Both the position numbers and the translations under genes were made by a program. DNA of 8,479 nucleotides from Paracoccaceae bacterium (GTDB taxonomy: Bacteria; Pseudomonadota; Alphaproteobacteria; Rhodobacterales; Rhodobacteraceae), in contig SLQN01000340.1 of the NCBI GenBank assembly GCA_007131465.1, positions 1 through 8,479 on the forward strand, written 5' to 3'. Position 1 is the stretch's first letter. The number at the start of each line of letters is the position of its first letter. This document shows positions 1 through 6,191 of this stretch, one piece after another. Below the pieces are notes generated by a model. That model saw only the letters and a program-made list of their open reading frames with translations. It made no database searches and was not told where the DNA came from.

Positions 1-572
1 AAATTGCCGAGACTCATCTGGACCTGACTGTTGATGCCGGCAATCATGTCTCCCATGAAGATCAGCACGGTCGAGGGCGGAATGATCTGGCCCAGCGTCC
101 CGCTGGCACAGATCGACCCGCAGGCAAGCTTCGGGTCATAGCCCGCGCGCATCATTGCGGGCAAGGAGATCAGCCCCATCGTCACCACGGTCGCACCCAC
201 AACCCCGGTCGACGCCGCCAGCAGCGCCCCCACAAGGATGACCGAGATGCCTAGACCACCCCGCATGTTGCCAAACAGGCGGCCCATCGTGGTCAGCAAC
301 TGCTCGGCGATATTGCTGCGCTCCAGCATCACCCCCATGAAGATGAACAGCGGCACGGCCACCAGCACTTCATTGATCATGTAGCCCGTATAGCGCCCGG
401 CAAGTGCGCGCAGGTTCGACATGTCGAACACGCCGAAATAGAGGCCCATATAAGCGAACAGGATCGATGTTCCGGCCAGCGTGAAGGCGACCGGGAAGCC
501 GATCAGCAAAAACCCGATTACGGCAAAGAACATCAGCCCGGCGAGGATCTCGCCCAACAGCACAGGATCCAT
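1..572 (-). CDS. dctM: TRAP transporter large permease (DctM), partial
   Basis: This is the large membrane subunit of a tripartite ATP-independent periplasmic (TRAP) transporter, the part that carries solute across the inner membrane using an ion gradient. Only the first 190 codons lie in the window; the C-terminal part is beyond base 1. The protein begins MDPVLLGEILAGLMFFAVIG and continues as alternating hydrophobic helices. It contains family-typical stretches such as PLFIFMGVMLERS, GALLAASTGVVGATV and CASGTLGQIIPPSTVLIFMGD, the last being the hallmark glycine/proline-rich segment of DctM proteins. The start ATG lies one base after the dctQ stop (TGA-C-ATG), so the two are probably translationally coupled, and a GGAG lies about ten bases upstream inside dctQ. 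Family assignment is secure. Substrate cannot be read from this subunit. Confidence 0.95.
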   Translation of the reverse strand, partial: MDPVLLGEILAGLMFFAVIGFLLIGFPVAFTLAGTSILFAYMGLYFGVFDMSNLRALAGRYTGYMINEVLVAVPLFIFMGVMLERSNIAEQLLTTMGRLFGNMRGGLGISVILVGALLAASTGVVGATVVTMGLISLPAMMRAGYDPKLACGSICASGTLGQIIPPSTVLIFMGDMIAGINSQVQMSLGN

Positions 573-573
573 G

Positions 574-1131
574 TCAGGCTTGCTCCGTCTCGTATTGGTA
601 TCTGAAATCGTCCGGAACCAGATCCTCGCGCCCGGCGATGATCAGGATGGACCGGATCGCCATCGCCACCCCCTGCAATGCAATCACCACGGCGAAGACC
701 AGGATAAAGCTTTTCAGCAGCCACAGGCCCGGCATCCCCCCGGGATTGGAAGACGCCTCCATCAGCCCGATCGAACGTTGCACGAAAGTGTAGCAGTAAC
801 TCCAGACAACATAGGCAAAGGGCATCAGGAAAATGCACACGCCCAGAAGGTCCAGCCACGCCTTGCGCAGCGTGGAGGCCGGGCGATAGAAGATATCCAC
901 CCGCACATGGTCATTACGATACAGCGCATAGCCCGCAACGGCCGTGAACATCACCCCGTTCATCCAGGGATACAGGTCCTGCATCCACAGACGCGTGGTG
1001 CTGAACATGTAGCGTTCAACCACCACCCAGAAGCAGACCAGCACAATTGCCACGGCCAGCCACATGAAGATATTGCCGATCAGCCGGTTCAGCAAGTTGA
1101 TCGCACGCATCAGATATGAAAGCGCCGCCAT
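574..1131 (-). CDS. dctQ: TRAP transporter small permease (DctQ), 185 aa
   Basis: This is the small membrane subunit of the TRAP transporter, which pairs with DctM in the inner membrane and helps dock the loaded binding protein. It has four hydrophobic segments at about residues 18-40, 56-72, 92-112 and 138-166, as expected for DctQ, and a length usual for the family. Residues 74-79 (DHVRVD, following YRN) match the conserved loop after the second helix. The segment SSNPGGMPGLWLLKSF (127-142) is typical of DctQ proteins in the mannitol/chloroaromatic or 2-oxoacid TRAP group. The start at 1131 is preceded by GGAGA about six bases upstream. It sits 108 bp after dctP and one base before dctM. 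The gap to dctP contains a stem-loop that may lower dctQ and dctM expression relative to dctP. Confidence 0.94.
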   Translation of the reverse strand: MAALSYLMRAINLLNRLIGNIFMWLAVAIVLVCFWVVVERYMFSTTRLWMQDLYPWMNGVMFTAVAGYALYRNDHVRVDIFYRPASTLRKAWLDLLGVCIFLMPFAYVVWSYCYTFVQRSIGLMEASSNPGGMPGLWLLKSFILVFAVVIALQGVAMAIRSILIIAGREDLVPDDFRYQYETEQA

Positions 1132-1170
1132 GTGTTTCTCCGGATCGCAGGGGCCGTCAGGTTAGAAAGA

Positions 1171-1193
1171 GGCCCCGGATTCTGTCCGGGGCC
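1171..1193 (-). terminator. Intercistronic stem-loop between dctP and dctQ
   Basis: The arms GGCCCCGGA (1171-1179) and TCCGGGGCC (1185-1193) pair perfectly over nine bases around a five-base loop. The hairpin lies 46 bp after the dctP stop on the transcribed strand. The bases after it (TCTTTCTAAC) are pyrimidine-rich but not a clean U-run. It is therefore more likely a partial terminator or mRNA-stabilising structure than a full stop. Such an element would leave more binding-protein mRNA than permease mRNA, a common pattern in solute-binding-protein operons. Confidence 0.6.
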
Positions 1194-1239
1194 ATGTTTT
1201 GCATCAGTCGGGTCGGGATCACCCGGCCCGGACGATGCC

Positions 1240-2349
1240 TTAGCCGAGATCCGAGATGTCGAAATACTTTTCGCGGGCCAGTGCAAAGGTCAGGTCCGTG
1301 TTCTCGGTGCGTGTGCGCAGCAGGTTCAGGTTCTTGACGAAGCTCTCTGCCGTCGCCTTGGTCTTGGCATCCGCACTGTCAAGGATCTCGATCAGCAACT
1401 CGCGTGACGCCGCAGCACCGGCTTCCAGAATGCTTTCGGGCCAGTCCTTGTGGACGATGACGCCGTGGTTTTCGACCATGTCTGCAAGTGCAATCGGGTC
1501 ATTGGCGTAGAAATCGGACGGAACCTGATCGTATTCCGCCTGACAGGCGTCGCGGACGATGGCTTGCAGGTTGTCGGGCAGTGCCTGATACTTGGCCTTG
1601 TCCACCACGACTTCGGTCGCCAGACCCGGCTCGATGAAGGACGAGGTGTAATAATGGCTGCGCACCTGATGGAAGCCCAGCGCGCGGTCATTGAACGGCC
1701 CCACGAATTCGGCCGCATCCAGCGCGCCCGACTGCAGGGCTGCGAAGATCTCGCCCCCGGCAAGGTTGGTCACGGACGCGCCCATCTTCTGCCAGACCTG
1801 ACCGCCCAGACCCGGCGTGCGGAAACGCATGCCCTGGATGTCGTCAATACCGCCCAGTTCATTCTGGAACCAGCCGCCCGCCTGCGTGCCGGTATCACCT
1901 GACAGAAAGCCCTGCAGGCCGAAATCGTCGTAGATATCATCCCACAGTTCCTGACCACCCAGAATCCGCACCCAGGCTGCCAGCTCGCGCGAGGTCATGC
2001 CGAAGGGAACCCCGGTGAAGAAGCCAAGACCCTGCGACTTGTTCAGCCAGTAATAGGCCGCGCCGTGGCTCATTTCCGCCGAGCCGTCGATCACGGCATC
2101 CAGAGACTGCAGTGCCGGGACCATTTCGCCCGCCGCGAAAACCTGTATCGTCAGCGCACCATCAGACGCCACGTTGATGCGGTCGGCCACGCGCTGCGCG
2201 CCTGTGCCCAGACCGGGGAAATTGCGCGGCCAGGTGGTGACCATCCGCCAGGTGATAGTGCCTTGAGCAATGGCCGGGGCCGCCAGCGTCGAGGCTGCAG
2301 CAGCAGTGCCCCCCAGTGCGGAGGTTCTCAAAAAAGAACGACGATCCAT
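1240..2349 (-). CDS. dctP: TRAP transporter substrate-binding protein (DctP/TakP type), Tat-exported, 369 aa
   Basis: This is the periplasmic solute receptor of the TRAP system. The N-terminus is a twin-arginine signal: MDRRSFLRTS with RR at residues 3-4, a hydrophobic Ala-rich core, and a likely cleavage after AIA (26-28). The mature part begins with TITWRMVTTWPRNFPGLGTG, typical of the TakP/mannitol-chloroaromatic subgroup that binds 2-oxoacids or related organic anions. Landmarks are TGTQAGGWF (153-161), RFRTPGLGG with the probable carboxylate-binding Arg177, and DAAEFVGPFND (211-221). The next stretch, SHYYTSSFIEPG (231-242), departs from the Pro-Gly-Trp form I remember in this subgroup, so the ligand may differ. 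I chose the ATG at 2349, not the frame's upstream ATG at 2481, because GGGAGG lies about six bases before it and the Tat signal starts there. It is the first gene of the dctPQM operon. Confidence 0.94.
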   Translation of the reverse strand: MDRRSFLRTSALGGTAAAASTLAAPAIAQGTITWRMVTTWPRNFPGLGTGAQRVADRINVASDGALTIQVFAAGEMVPALQSLDAVIDGSAEMSHGAAYYWLNKSQGLGFFTGVPFGMTSRELAAWVRILGGQELWDDIYDDFGLQGFLSGDTGTQAGGWFQNELGGIDDIQGMRFRTPGLGGQVWQKMGASVTNLAGGEIFAALQSGALDAAEFVGPFNDRALGFHQVRSHYYTSSFIEPGLATEVVVDKAKYQALPDNLQAIVRDACQAEYDQVPSDFYANDPIALADMVENHGVIVHKDWPESILEAGAAASRELLIEILDSADAKTKATAESFVKNLNLLRTRTENTDLTFALAREKYFDISDLG

Positions 2350-2373
2350 GTAATTCCTCCCATGGTGTTTTTT

Positions 2374-2395
2374 TGTCATGTCGAGCGACATGTCA
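2374..2395. promoter_or_regulatory. Palindromic operator candidate in the dctP leader
   Basis: The core CATGTCGAGCGACATG (2377-2392) is an inverted repeat with seven-base arms around AG. After one mismatched pair it continues for two more matching bases on each side, giving 22 bp in all. It lies 25 bp upstream of the dctP start and just downstream of a possible -10 box. That position suits a repressor site in a substrate-inducible transporter operon. Which regulator family binds cannot be told. It could instead act as an mRNA hairpin. Confidence 0.45.
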
Positions 2396-2407
2396 GTGAC
2401 TAAAAGC

Positions 2408-2423
2408 ATAATACACCCCGTGT
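2408..2423 (-). promoter_or_regulatory. Possible -10 region of the dctP promoter
   Basis: Read on the minus strand, TATTAT (2408-2413) is a good match to a sigma-70 -10 box and would start transcription near 2400, right before the 2374-2395 palindrome. No convincing -35 box sits at the right spacing, so an activator may be needed. Immediately upstream, ACAC-CCC-GTGT (2413-2423) forms a short second dyad. The assignment is tentative. Confidence 0.3.
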
Positions 2424-2481
2424 GTGAACCGTTTTTGTAATCTTTGCGTACAGATGACAGCATTTTCCTGGCCCCTGGCAA

Positions 2482-2507
2482 CGCGGGATCGCCCGCAGTT
2501 TCCCGCG
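2482..2507 (-). terminator. GC-rich dyad downstream of the EamA gene
   Basis: GCGGG (2483-2487) pairs with CCCGC (2492-2496) around a four-base loop. CGCGGG (2482-2487) could alternatively pair with CCCGCG (2502-2507). The site starts 14 bp past the permease stop codon on the transcribed strand. There is no U-run after it, so it is at best a weak or factor-assisted terminator separating this gene from dctPQM. Confidence 0.25.
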
Positions 2508-2520
2508 CCCCGCAAACCCC

Positions 2521-3426
2521 TCAGGCCTGCGCGCGGCTGGCCCTCAGGTTGATCCAGTTCGCCAACAGGATGATCGCCGCCCCGATGAAGACAAGCATCT
2601 CCAACGGTTCGGAATAGAGCCAGACCCCGACCAGCGCGATCACTGGCAGCCGCAGAAATTCCATCGGCGCGACAATGGATGCCGGGGCAAGCAGAAGCGC
2701 CGAGGACAGGGCATAATGCGCGCTTAGCCCCGTCAGTCCGATCACGATCAACCATGCCCAGAGCGCCACTGACGGCCATGTGAACCCGCCCAGTTGCGCA
2801 AGGACCAACCCGAACAGCGTGTGCAGCGCCGTCATCCAGAACAGCACACAAAGTGCCGAATCGTCTCTCAGCAAGCGCTTTGTGAGAATCACATTCATCG
2901 CGAAACCGACCGCGCAGAGGATCCCGGCGACATGACCGGATGTCAGGGTCTGCGCGCCGGGTTGCGCTATGAGCAGAATGCCCCCGAAGCCCAGCACGGC
3001 GACCACTACCCGCATCACGGTAAAGCGTTCCTGCAAGATCAGCGGGGCCAGCAGCGCCACCCAGATCGGCATGGTAAACTCAAGTGCCACAAGCTGCGCC
3101 AGCGGGATGATCATGATCCCGTAGAACCACAGGTTCTGGCCCGCGAAATGGAAGACATTTCGCAGCAGGTGCAGGCGCGGGCGTGTCGGGCGGATTTCGG
3201 CCCGGATGCGTGCAAGGCTGCGCAGATGGGCCGCCAGTACGCCCACGATGATGAAAAACCCGATCAGCGAACGCCAGAACATCAGTTCAAAGGACGACAG
3301 TTCCGCCTGAATGGCCCGCCCGGCAACAGCCATGAGCGTGAAAGACGCAATCGCGCCCAGCATCCAAAGGGCGGCGTGCACCCGGTCAGGCATCAGCCCG
3401 GCCATCTCACCTGTGTCACGGGCCAT
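2521..3426 (-). CDS. EamA/DMT-family inner-membrane transporter, 301 aa
   Basis: This is a drug/metabolite-transporter superfamily permease built of two EamA repeats, each of about five helices, with a usual length for the family. Repeat one runs from roughly residue 16 to 155 and ends with LQERFTVMRV plus VLGFGGILLI, the typical end of an EamA half. Repeat two runs from about 165 to 292 and contains LLLAPASIVAPMEFLRLPVI, then YSEPLEMLVFIGAAII, the matching end motif. The last residues (NLRASRAQA) are a basic tail, probably cytoplasmic. The substrate is unknown; family members export or import amino acids, metabolites or cofactors. The first ATG at 3426 follows GGGGAAG; ATGs at residues 8 or 12 are possible alternative starts. 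It lies 171 bp upstream of dctP on the same strand and divergent from the 91-aa gene. Nothing ties it functionally to the TRAP operon. Confidence 0.9.
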   Translation of the reverse strand: MARDTGEMAGLMPDRVHAALWMLGAIASFTLMAVAGRAIQAELSSFELMFWRSLIGFFIIVGVLAAHLRSLARIRAEIRPTRPRLHLLRNVFHFAGQNLWFYGIMIIPLAQLVALEFTMPIWVALLAPLILQERFTVMRVVVAVLGFGGILLIAQPGAQTLTSGHVAGILCAVGFAMNVILTKRLLRDDSALCVLFWMTALHTLFGLVLAQLGGFTWPSVALWAWLIVIGLTGLSAHYALSSALLLAPASIVAPMEFLRLPVIALVGVWLYSEPLEMLVFIGAAIILLANWINLRASRAQA

Positions 3427-3593
3427 GTCCTACGCTTCCCCGTCAAGACCTTGTCTTCAGTGGCATGGAGCGGCTGCAATGCCAACGGGTCAATGTCCCT
3501 TATCGCGAGCACGGCCGCGCATTTGATCAGACGCAAAGAATCGGCGCGAAATTCGTGTTAAACTGCCTGAGGGACAAGGGAGGAGAGACCATC

Positions 3594-3869
3594 ATGATTA
3601 ATGAAAACGACATACTGGATATGACATGCCTGACACGCGCGCAGATTGATGCGATATCGGAGCATGAGCATATCGACCCTGTCGCCGCTGCGGAACTGGG
3701 CGAATACATGATGCATCTGCATAATGGCGCACAAAAAGTGCAGCAGATGATCTGCGACGATATCGCCGAGGCGCTGCACGCCGATGACCTGCAAAAGGCG
3801 CGCGGCCTTTATGATGCGCTCAAGCAGTTTCTGGCGGAACATCCCGAAGCCTTGCGCGGCAACGGCTGA
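3594..3869 (+). CDS. Small acidic helical protein of unknown function, 91 aa
   Basis: I cannot name a function. The frame opens further upstream, but ATG 3594 is the likely start: AGGGAGGAGAG lies a few bases before it and the translation becomes coherent there. The protein (MINENDILDM...) has no signal peptide or membrane segment and is rich in Glu, Asp and Ala, so it is probably a soluble cytosolic helical bundle. Notable points are ILDMTCLTRAQIDAISEHEH (7-26), a His-containing helix MMHLHNGAQKVQQMI (39-53), two cysteines (12 and 54) and a HPEA motif near the C-terminus (83-86). It resembles short conserved proteins I associate with Rhodobacterales, but I cannot verify that here. It has its own strong ribosome binding site, is divergent from the EamA gene, and is followed 123 bp later by glf on the same strand. 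Confidence that it is a real gene is good. Confidence 0.8.
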   Translation: MINENDILDMTCLTRAQIDAISEHEHIDPVAAAELGEYMMHLHNGAQKVQQMICDDIAEALHADDLQKARGLYDALKQFLAEHPEALRGNG

Positions 3870-3992
3870 AGCGATGCCGTCAGGCTTTGCGATGCGCGTT
3901 TAGACCAAATTAACCCCGACGTCCTATCAAGGCAGACCCGGACCACGAGCCAGATGGCAGTCTTGCTGTGTGTCTGAGTAAGGAAAACCTTG

Positions 3993-5153
3993 ATGCGTGA
4001 TCGCATGAGCGTGCTTGTCGTGGGCGCAGGATTTACCGGCGCGGTGATCGCCCGGTTGCTGGCCGGGGCGGGTCATGATGTGGTCGTGATCGATGAACGC
4101 GACCATGTCGCGGGCAACTGCCACACCGCGCGCGACAGCGAGACCGGTGTGATGCTGCATGTCTATGGGCCGCATATCTTTCACACTGATGACGAAAAAG
4201 TATGGCAGTTCATCAACCGCCATTGCGACATGATGCCGTATCGCCATCAGGTCAAGGCTCGGGTCGGAGGCAAGGTCTATGCCATGCCGATCAACCTGCA
4301 CACCATCAACCAGTTTTTCGGCAAGGCCATGTCCCCGCGCGAGGCGCGCGCCTTTATCGAAAGCCTGTCCGAAGGGGGCACGGAGGACCCGCAATCCTTC
4401 GAGGCGCAGGGGCTGCGCTTTGTGGGCCGCGACATCTATGAGGCGTTTTTCCATGGCTATACGCTCAAGCAATGGGGGGTGTCGCCGGACCGGTTGCCCG
4501 CGTCGATCCTCAAGCGACTGCCCCTGCGCTTCACTTATGATGACAACTACTTCTTCCACCGCTATCAGGGCATCCCGCGCGATGGCTATACCGCCGCTGT
4601 CGCCTCGATCCTCGCGCACCCGAAAATCACGCTGCAACTGTCAACAAGCTTCGAGCAGGTGACGCGGACGGGGTTCGATCATGTGGTTTATACCGGGCCG
4701 CTGGACAGGTATTTCAACCATGCGCTGGGGCGGCTGAGCTACCGGACCCTGCGCTTCGAGCGAGAGGTTGCAGAGGCCCCCTATCAGGGCACGGCGGTCA
4801 TGAATTACTGCGACGCGGACGTGCCCTGTACGCGGATAACCGAACATATGTATTTCGCCCCATGGGAGGCCGCGCAATTCCGCCGCTCGGTCATCTATCG
4901 TGAATACAGCGCGCAGGCGGGGCCAGATGACATTCCCTATTATCCGGTGCGCCTGCTGGACGACAAAGTGCTGCTGGAGCGCTATGTCGCTCGCGCAGAG
5001 CAGACACCGGGGGTTACATTTGCCGGGCGACTGGGCAGCTATGCCTATCTGGACATGGATGTCGCGATCCGAAGGGCCTTCGACGTGGCCCGGCATCTGA
5101 AGGATGCCTTTGCCGCCGATACACCCCCCAGGGCCTTTGTGCACAGGGACTGA
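3993..5153 (+). CDS. glf: UDP-galactopyranose mutase, 386 aa
   Basis: This FAD enzyme (EC 5.4.99.9) interconverts UDP-galactopyranose and UDP-galactofuranose in the cytoplasm, supplying galactofuranose for O-antigen, capsule or exopolysaccharide. The N-terminal Rossmann motif is VVGAGFTGAVIARLL (9-23), followed by VVIDERDHVAGNCHT (31-45). The family signature YGPHIFHT is at 58-65. The substrate-pocket segment GYTLKQWG (155-162) is present, as are YFFHRYQGIPRDGY (186-199), VYTGPLDRYF (232-241), TRITEH (280-285) and GRLGSYAYLDMD (345-356). Arg175, Arg251 and Arg281 fall, with an offset of one, where I recall the substrate-contacting arginines of the Klebsiella enzyme. Length is normal (about 380-390). 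ATG 3993 is preferred: AGGA lies eight bases upstream. The Met at residue 5 lacks a site. No other glycan gene is adjacent. The gene appears intact. Confidence 0.96.
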   Translation: MRDRMSVLVVGAGFTGAVIARLLAGAGHDVVVIDERDHVAGNCHTARDSETGVMLHVYGPHIFHTDDEKVWQFINRHCDMMPYRHQVKARVGGKVYAMPINLHTINQFFGKAMSPREARAFIESLSEGGTEDPQSFEAQGLRFVGRDIYEAFFHGYTLKQWGVSPDRLPASILKRLPLRFTYDDNYFFHRYQGIPRDGYTAAVASILAHPKITLQLSTSFEQVTRTGFDHVVYTGPLDRYFNHALGRLSYRTLRFEREVAEAPYQGTAVMNYCDADVPCTRITEHMYFAPWEAAQFRRSVIYREYSAQAGPDDIPYYPVRLLDDKVLLERYVARAEQTPGVTFAGRLGSYAYLDMDVAIRRAFDVARHLKDAFAADTPPRAFVHRD

Positions 5154-5157
5154 CCGC

Positions 5158-5197
5158 CAAGCGCGACGAACAGGCCCCACCCCGCTTGCCGCGCTTG
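5158..5197. terminator. Possible bidirectional terminator dyad after glf
   Basis: CAAGCGCG (5158-5165) and CGCGCTTG (5190-5197) are perfect eight-base inverted arms around a 24-base loop. They sit in the 56-bp gap between the converging ends of glf and the 29-aa gene. No strong T-run flanks either side, so efficiency is uncertain, but its position between converging genes suits shared termination. Confidence 0.35.
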
Positions 5198-5209
5198 TCA
5201 GGCAGCGTA

Positions 5210-5299
5210 TCAGACCGGCTGTAGTATCATCACTGCGAGGGTATAGATTGCGGTCCCGGTGAAGAAAGCAACCACCAGCCATAAACGCAGACTATCCAT
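5210..5299 (-). CDS. Putative 29-aa single-helix membrane protein
   Basis: The sequence reads MDSLRLWLVVAFFTGTAI (residues 1-18) and then YTLAVMILQPV before a TGA stop. A short polar N-terminus with one Arg is followed by a continuous hydrophobic stretch from about residue 5 to 27, long enough for one transmembrane helix. The start is supported by a near-ideal ribosome binding site: GGGAGG, then seven bases, then ATG. Third codon positions are mixed. Small single-helix proteins of this size often act as accessory subunits or modulators of larger membrane complexes, but nothing here identifies a partner. The upstream minus-strand neighbour is the secreted 106-aa protein, whose stop lies 60 bp before this start, so the two may share a transcript. 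It converges with glf. A chance frame is possible, but the hydrophobicity together with the ribosome binding site argues for a real gene. Confidence 0.6.
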   Translation of the reverse strand: MDSLRLWLVVAFFTGTAIYTLAVMILQPV

Positions 5300-5359
5300 C
5301 CGCGACCTCCCGAGTAAACAATTTCTGCTACGCCTGCGATACAGGCCATGTCCCTTCGC

Positions 5360-5680
5360 TCAAGCGACAGGCGGGGGCGCGCGCGCATGATTGCTGGCGC
5401 CGGCGGGGTGCGGGTCCTGCGCGGGATTTGCGATTCCAGATAGCAGCCCGGCACATGCCGCAAGCCGTGCATCGACCATCCGGCAATCTGTGGCATCCGT
5501 GACGAACACAGGCTCTGCATCCGGGCGTGGGTCATTGCGCCCGGCATATTCTGCCCAAAGCGTCGTCTTGGCCAAGGGCCGGGTTTCGTTTTCAGGAAAG
5601 ACCATTGCCGGGCGCGCGTGGCCCTGTGACAGCCCGGTCAAGGTCAGCACGATGGCCAGAAACAGAGATATGTGGCGCAT
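5360..5680 (-). CDS. Small secreted/periplasmic protein of unknown function, 106 aa
   Basis: I do not recognise a family. Residues 1-22 form a clear Sec signal: MRHISLFLAIVLTLTGL then SQGHA, with probable cleavage before Arg23. The mature part is about 84 residues. It starts RPAMVFPENETRPL and includes LWAEYAGRNDP and two cysteines (66 and 76) spaced to allow one disulfide. It ends in a Pro/Ala-rich tail (HARAPPPVA) that may be disordered. Codon use (GCC, CGC, CTG, ACC rich) resembles the neighbouring genes, supporting coding. The weak point is the start, which has no Shine-Dalgarno sequence; the leader reads GTGCATTGGC directly before ATG. The 29-aa membrane protein lies downstream and the NDUFS4 homologue upstream, 140 bp away, all on the minus strand. 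Leaderless or poorly initiated translation, or a wrongly placed start, are possible. Confidence 0.6.
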   Translation of the reverse strand: MRHISLFLAIVLTLTGLSQGHARPAMVFPENETRPLAKTTLWAEYAGRNDPRPDAEPVFVTDATDCRMVDARLAACAGLLSGIANPAQDPHPAGASNHARAPPPVA

Positions 5681-5820
5681 GCCAATGCACGATCAACTAT
5701 GGATCAGCCTGCTTATGAAATGTAGCTTCCCCTGTCCATCCGGATTGATGCAGGAACACGGAAAATTGCTCGCCCTCACCTCGATGCTCCAGCACATTGC
5801 CGGGCGGGAATGCAGGCGGG

Positions 5821-6132
5821 TTAATGCGTCCAGACCTGCCGGCGATTGGTGGCGAAATTGTCACCATATCCACCGGGTCGCAGGTTCGGACGACGGGTTT
5901 TCGGGCTGATCAGGATATAGTCGATCCCATGCGCGCGGGCATAGGCTTCGGCAGCGGCCTGATCTTCGAACCGCAGCCGCACCTGACTGTCCATATCGCC
6001 CGAGCTTGTCCATCCCATCAGCGGATCGATCCGGCGGGCCTGCGCAGGCGAGAATTCCAGCACCCAGTCGCGGGTCTTCGCAGTGCCCGACTGCATGGCA
6101 TTGCGGGCGGGACGATAGATGCGTGCGCGCAT
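5821..6132 (-). CDS. NDUFS4-family respiratory complex I accessory subunit, 103 aa
   Basis: This is the bacterial counterpart of mitochondrial NDUFS4 (18 kDa, AQDQ subunit), a small accessory protein bound to the peripheral arm of NADH:ubiquinone oxidoreductase near the NADH-oxidising module, where it stabilises assembly. Hallmarks are in order: RIYRPA (4-9), [15 protein letters not shown] (13-27), [10 protein letters not shown] (35-44), [20 protein letters not shown] (51-70), YGDNF (89-93) and the C-terminal WTH (101-103). It is full length for a bacterial member; the mitochondrial protein is longer because of its N-terminal presequence and extension. AGGAGGT lies about six bases before the ATG, making the start certain. 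In alphaproteobacteria this gene is usually outside the nuo operon, as here. A sigma-70-like promoter lies directly upstream (6159-6187). Confidence 0.95.
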   Translation of the reverse strand: MRARIYRPARNAMQSGTAKTRDWVLEFSPAQARRIDPLMGWTSSGDMDSQVRLRFEDQAAAEAYARAHGIDYILISPKTRRPNLRPGGYGDNFATNRRQVWTH

Positions 6133-6158
6133 GGCGGACCTCCTGAACCTCTCGTGCG

Positions 6159-6187
6159 GTTATGCGCAAAATCCGCACTTCTTGCAA
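6159..6187 (-). promoter_or_regulatory. Likely sigma-70 promoter of the NDUFS4-family gene
   Basis: On the minus strand TTGCAA (6182-6187) and CATAAC (6159-6164) are separated by 17 bases, each matching four of six consensus positions. Predicted transcription start is near 6152, giving a leader of about 20 nt that carries the AGGAGGT site. The inverted repeat GTGCGG/CCGCAC (6154-6159 and 6173-6178) overlaps the -10 box and spacer and could be an operator. Confidence 0.45.
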
Positions 6188-6191
6188 GGGC

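Noticed and set aside
481..1119. 212-codon plus-strand frame opposite dctQ and dctM
   Set aside because: Composition is shadow-like (His, Gln, Pro rich) and it is antisense to clear TRAP permease genes.
2350..2481. N-terminal extension of dctP back to the ATG at 2481
   Set aside because: The extra 44 residues precede a complete Tat signal and have no ribosome binding site; GGGAGG is placed for the ATG at 2349.
2794..3561. 255-codon plus-strand frame opposite the EamA gene
   Set aside because: It is highly charged, His/Gln-rich with no domain, a typical shadow of a GC-rich membrane-protein gene.
3927..4637. 236-codon minus-strand frame opposite glf
   Set aside because: It overlaps the conserved N-terminal half of glf and shows no family features or ribosome binding site.
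5230..5547. 105-codon minus-strand frame overlapping the secreted protein and the 29-aa gene
   Set aside because: No ribosome binding site and an incoherent translation; the two overlapping candidates have a signal peptide and a strong ribosome binding site, respectively.
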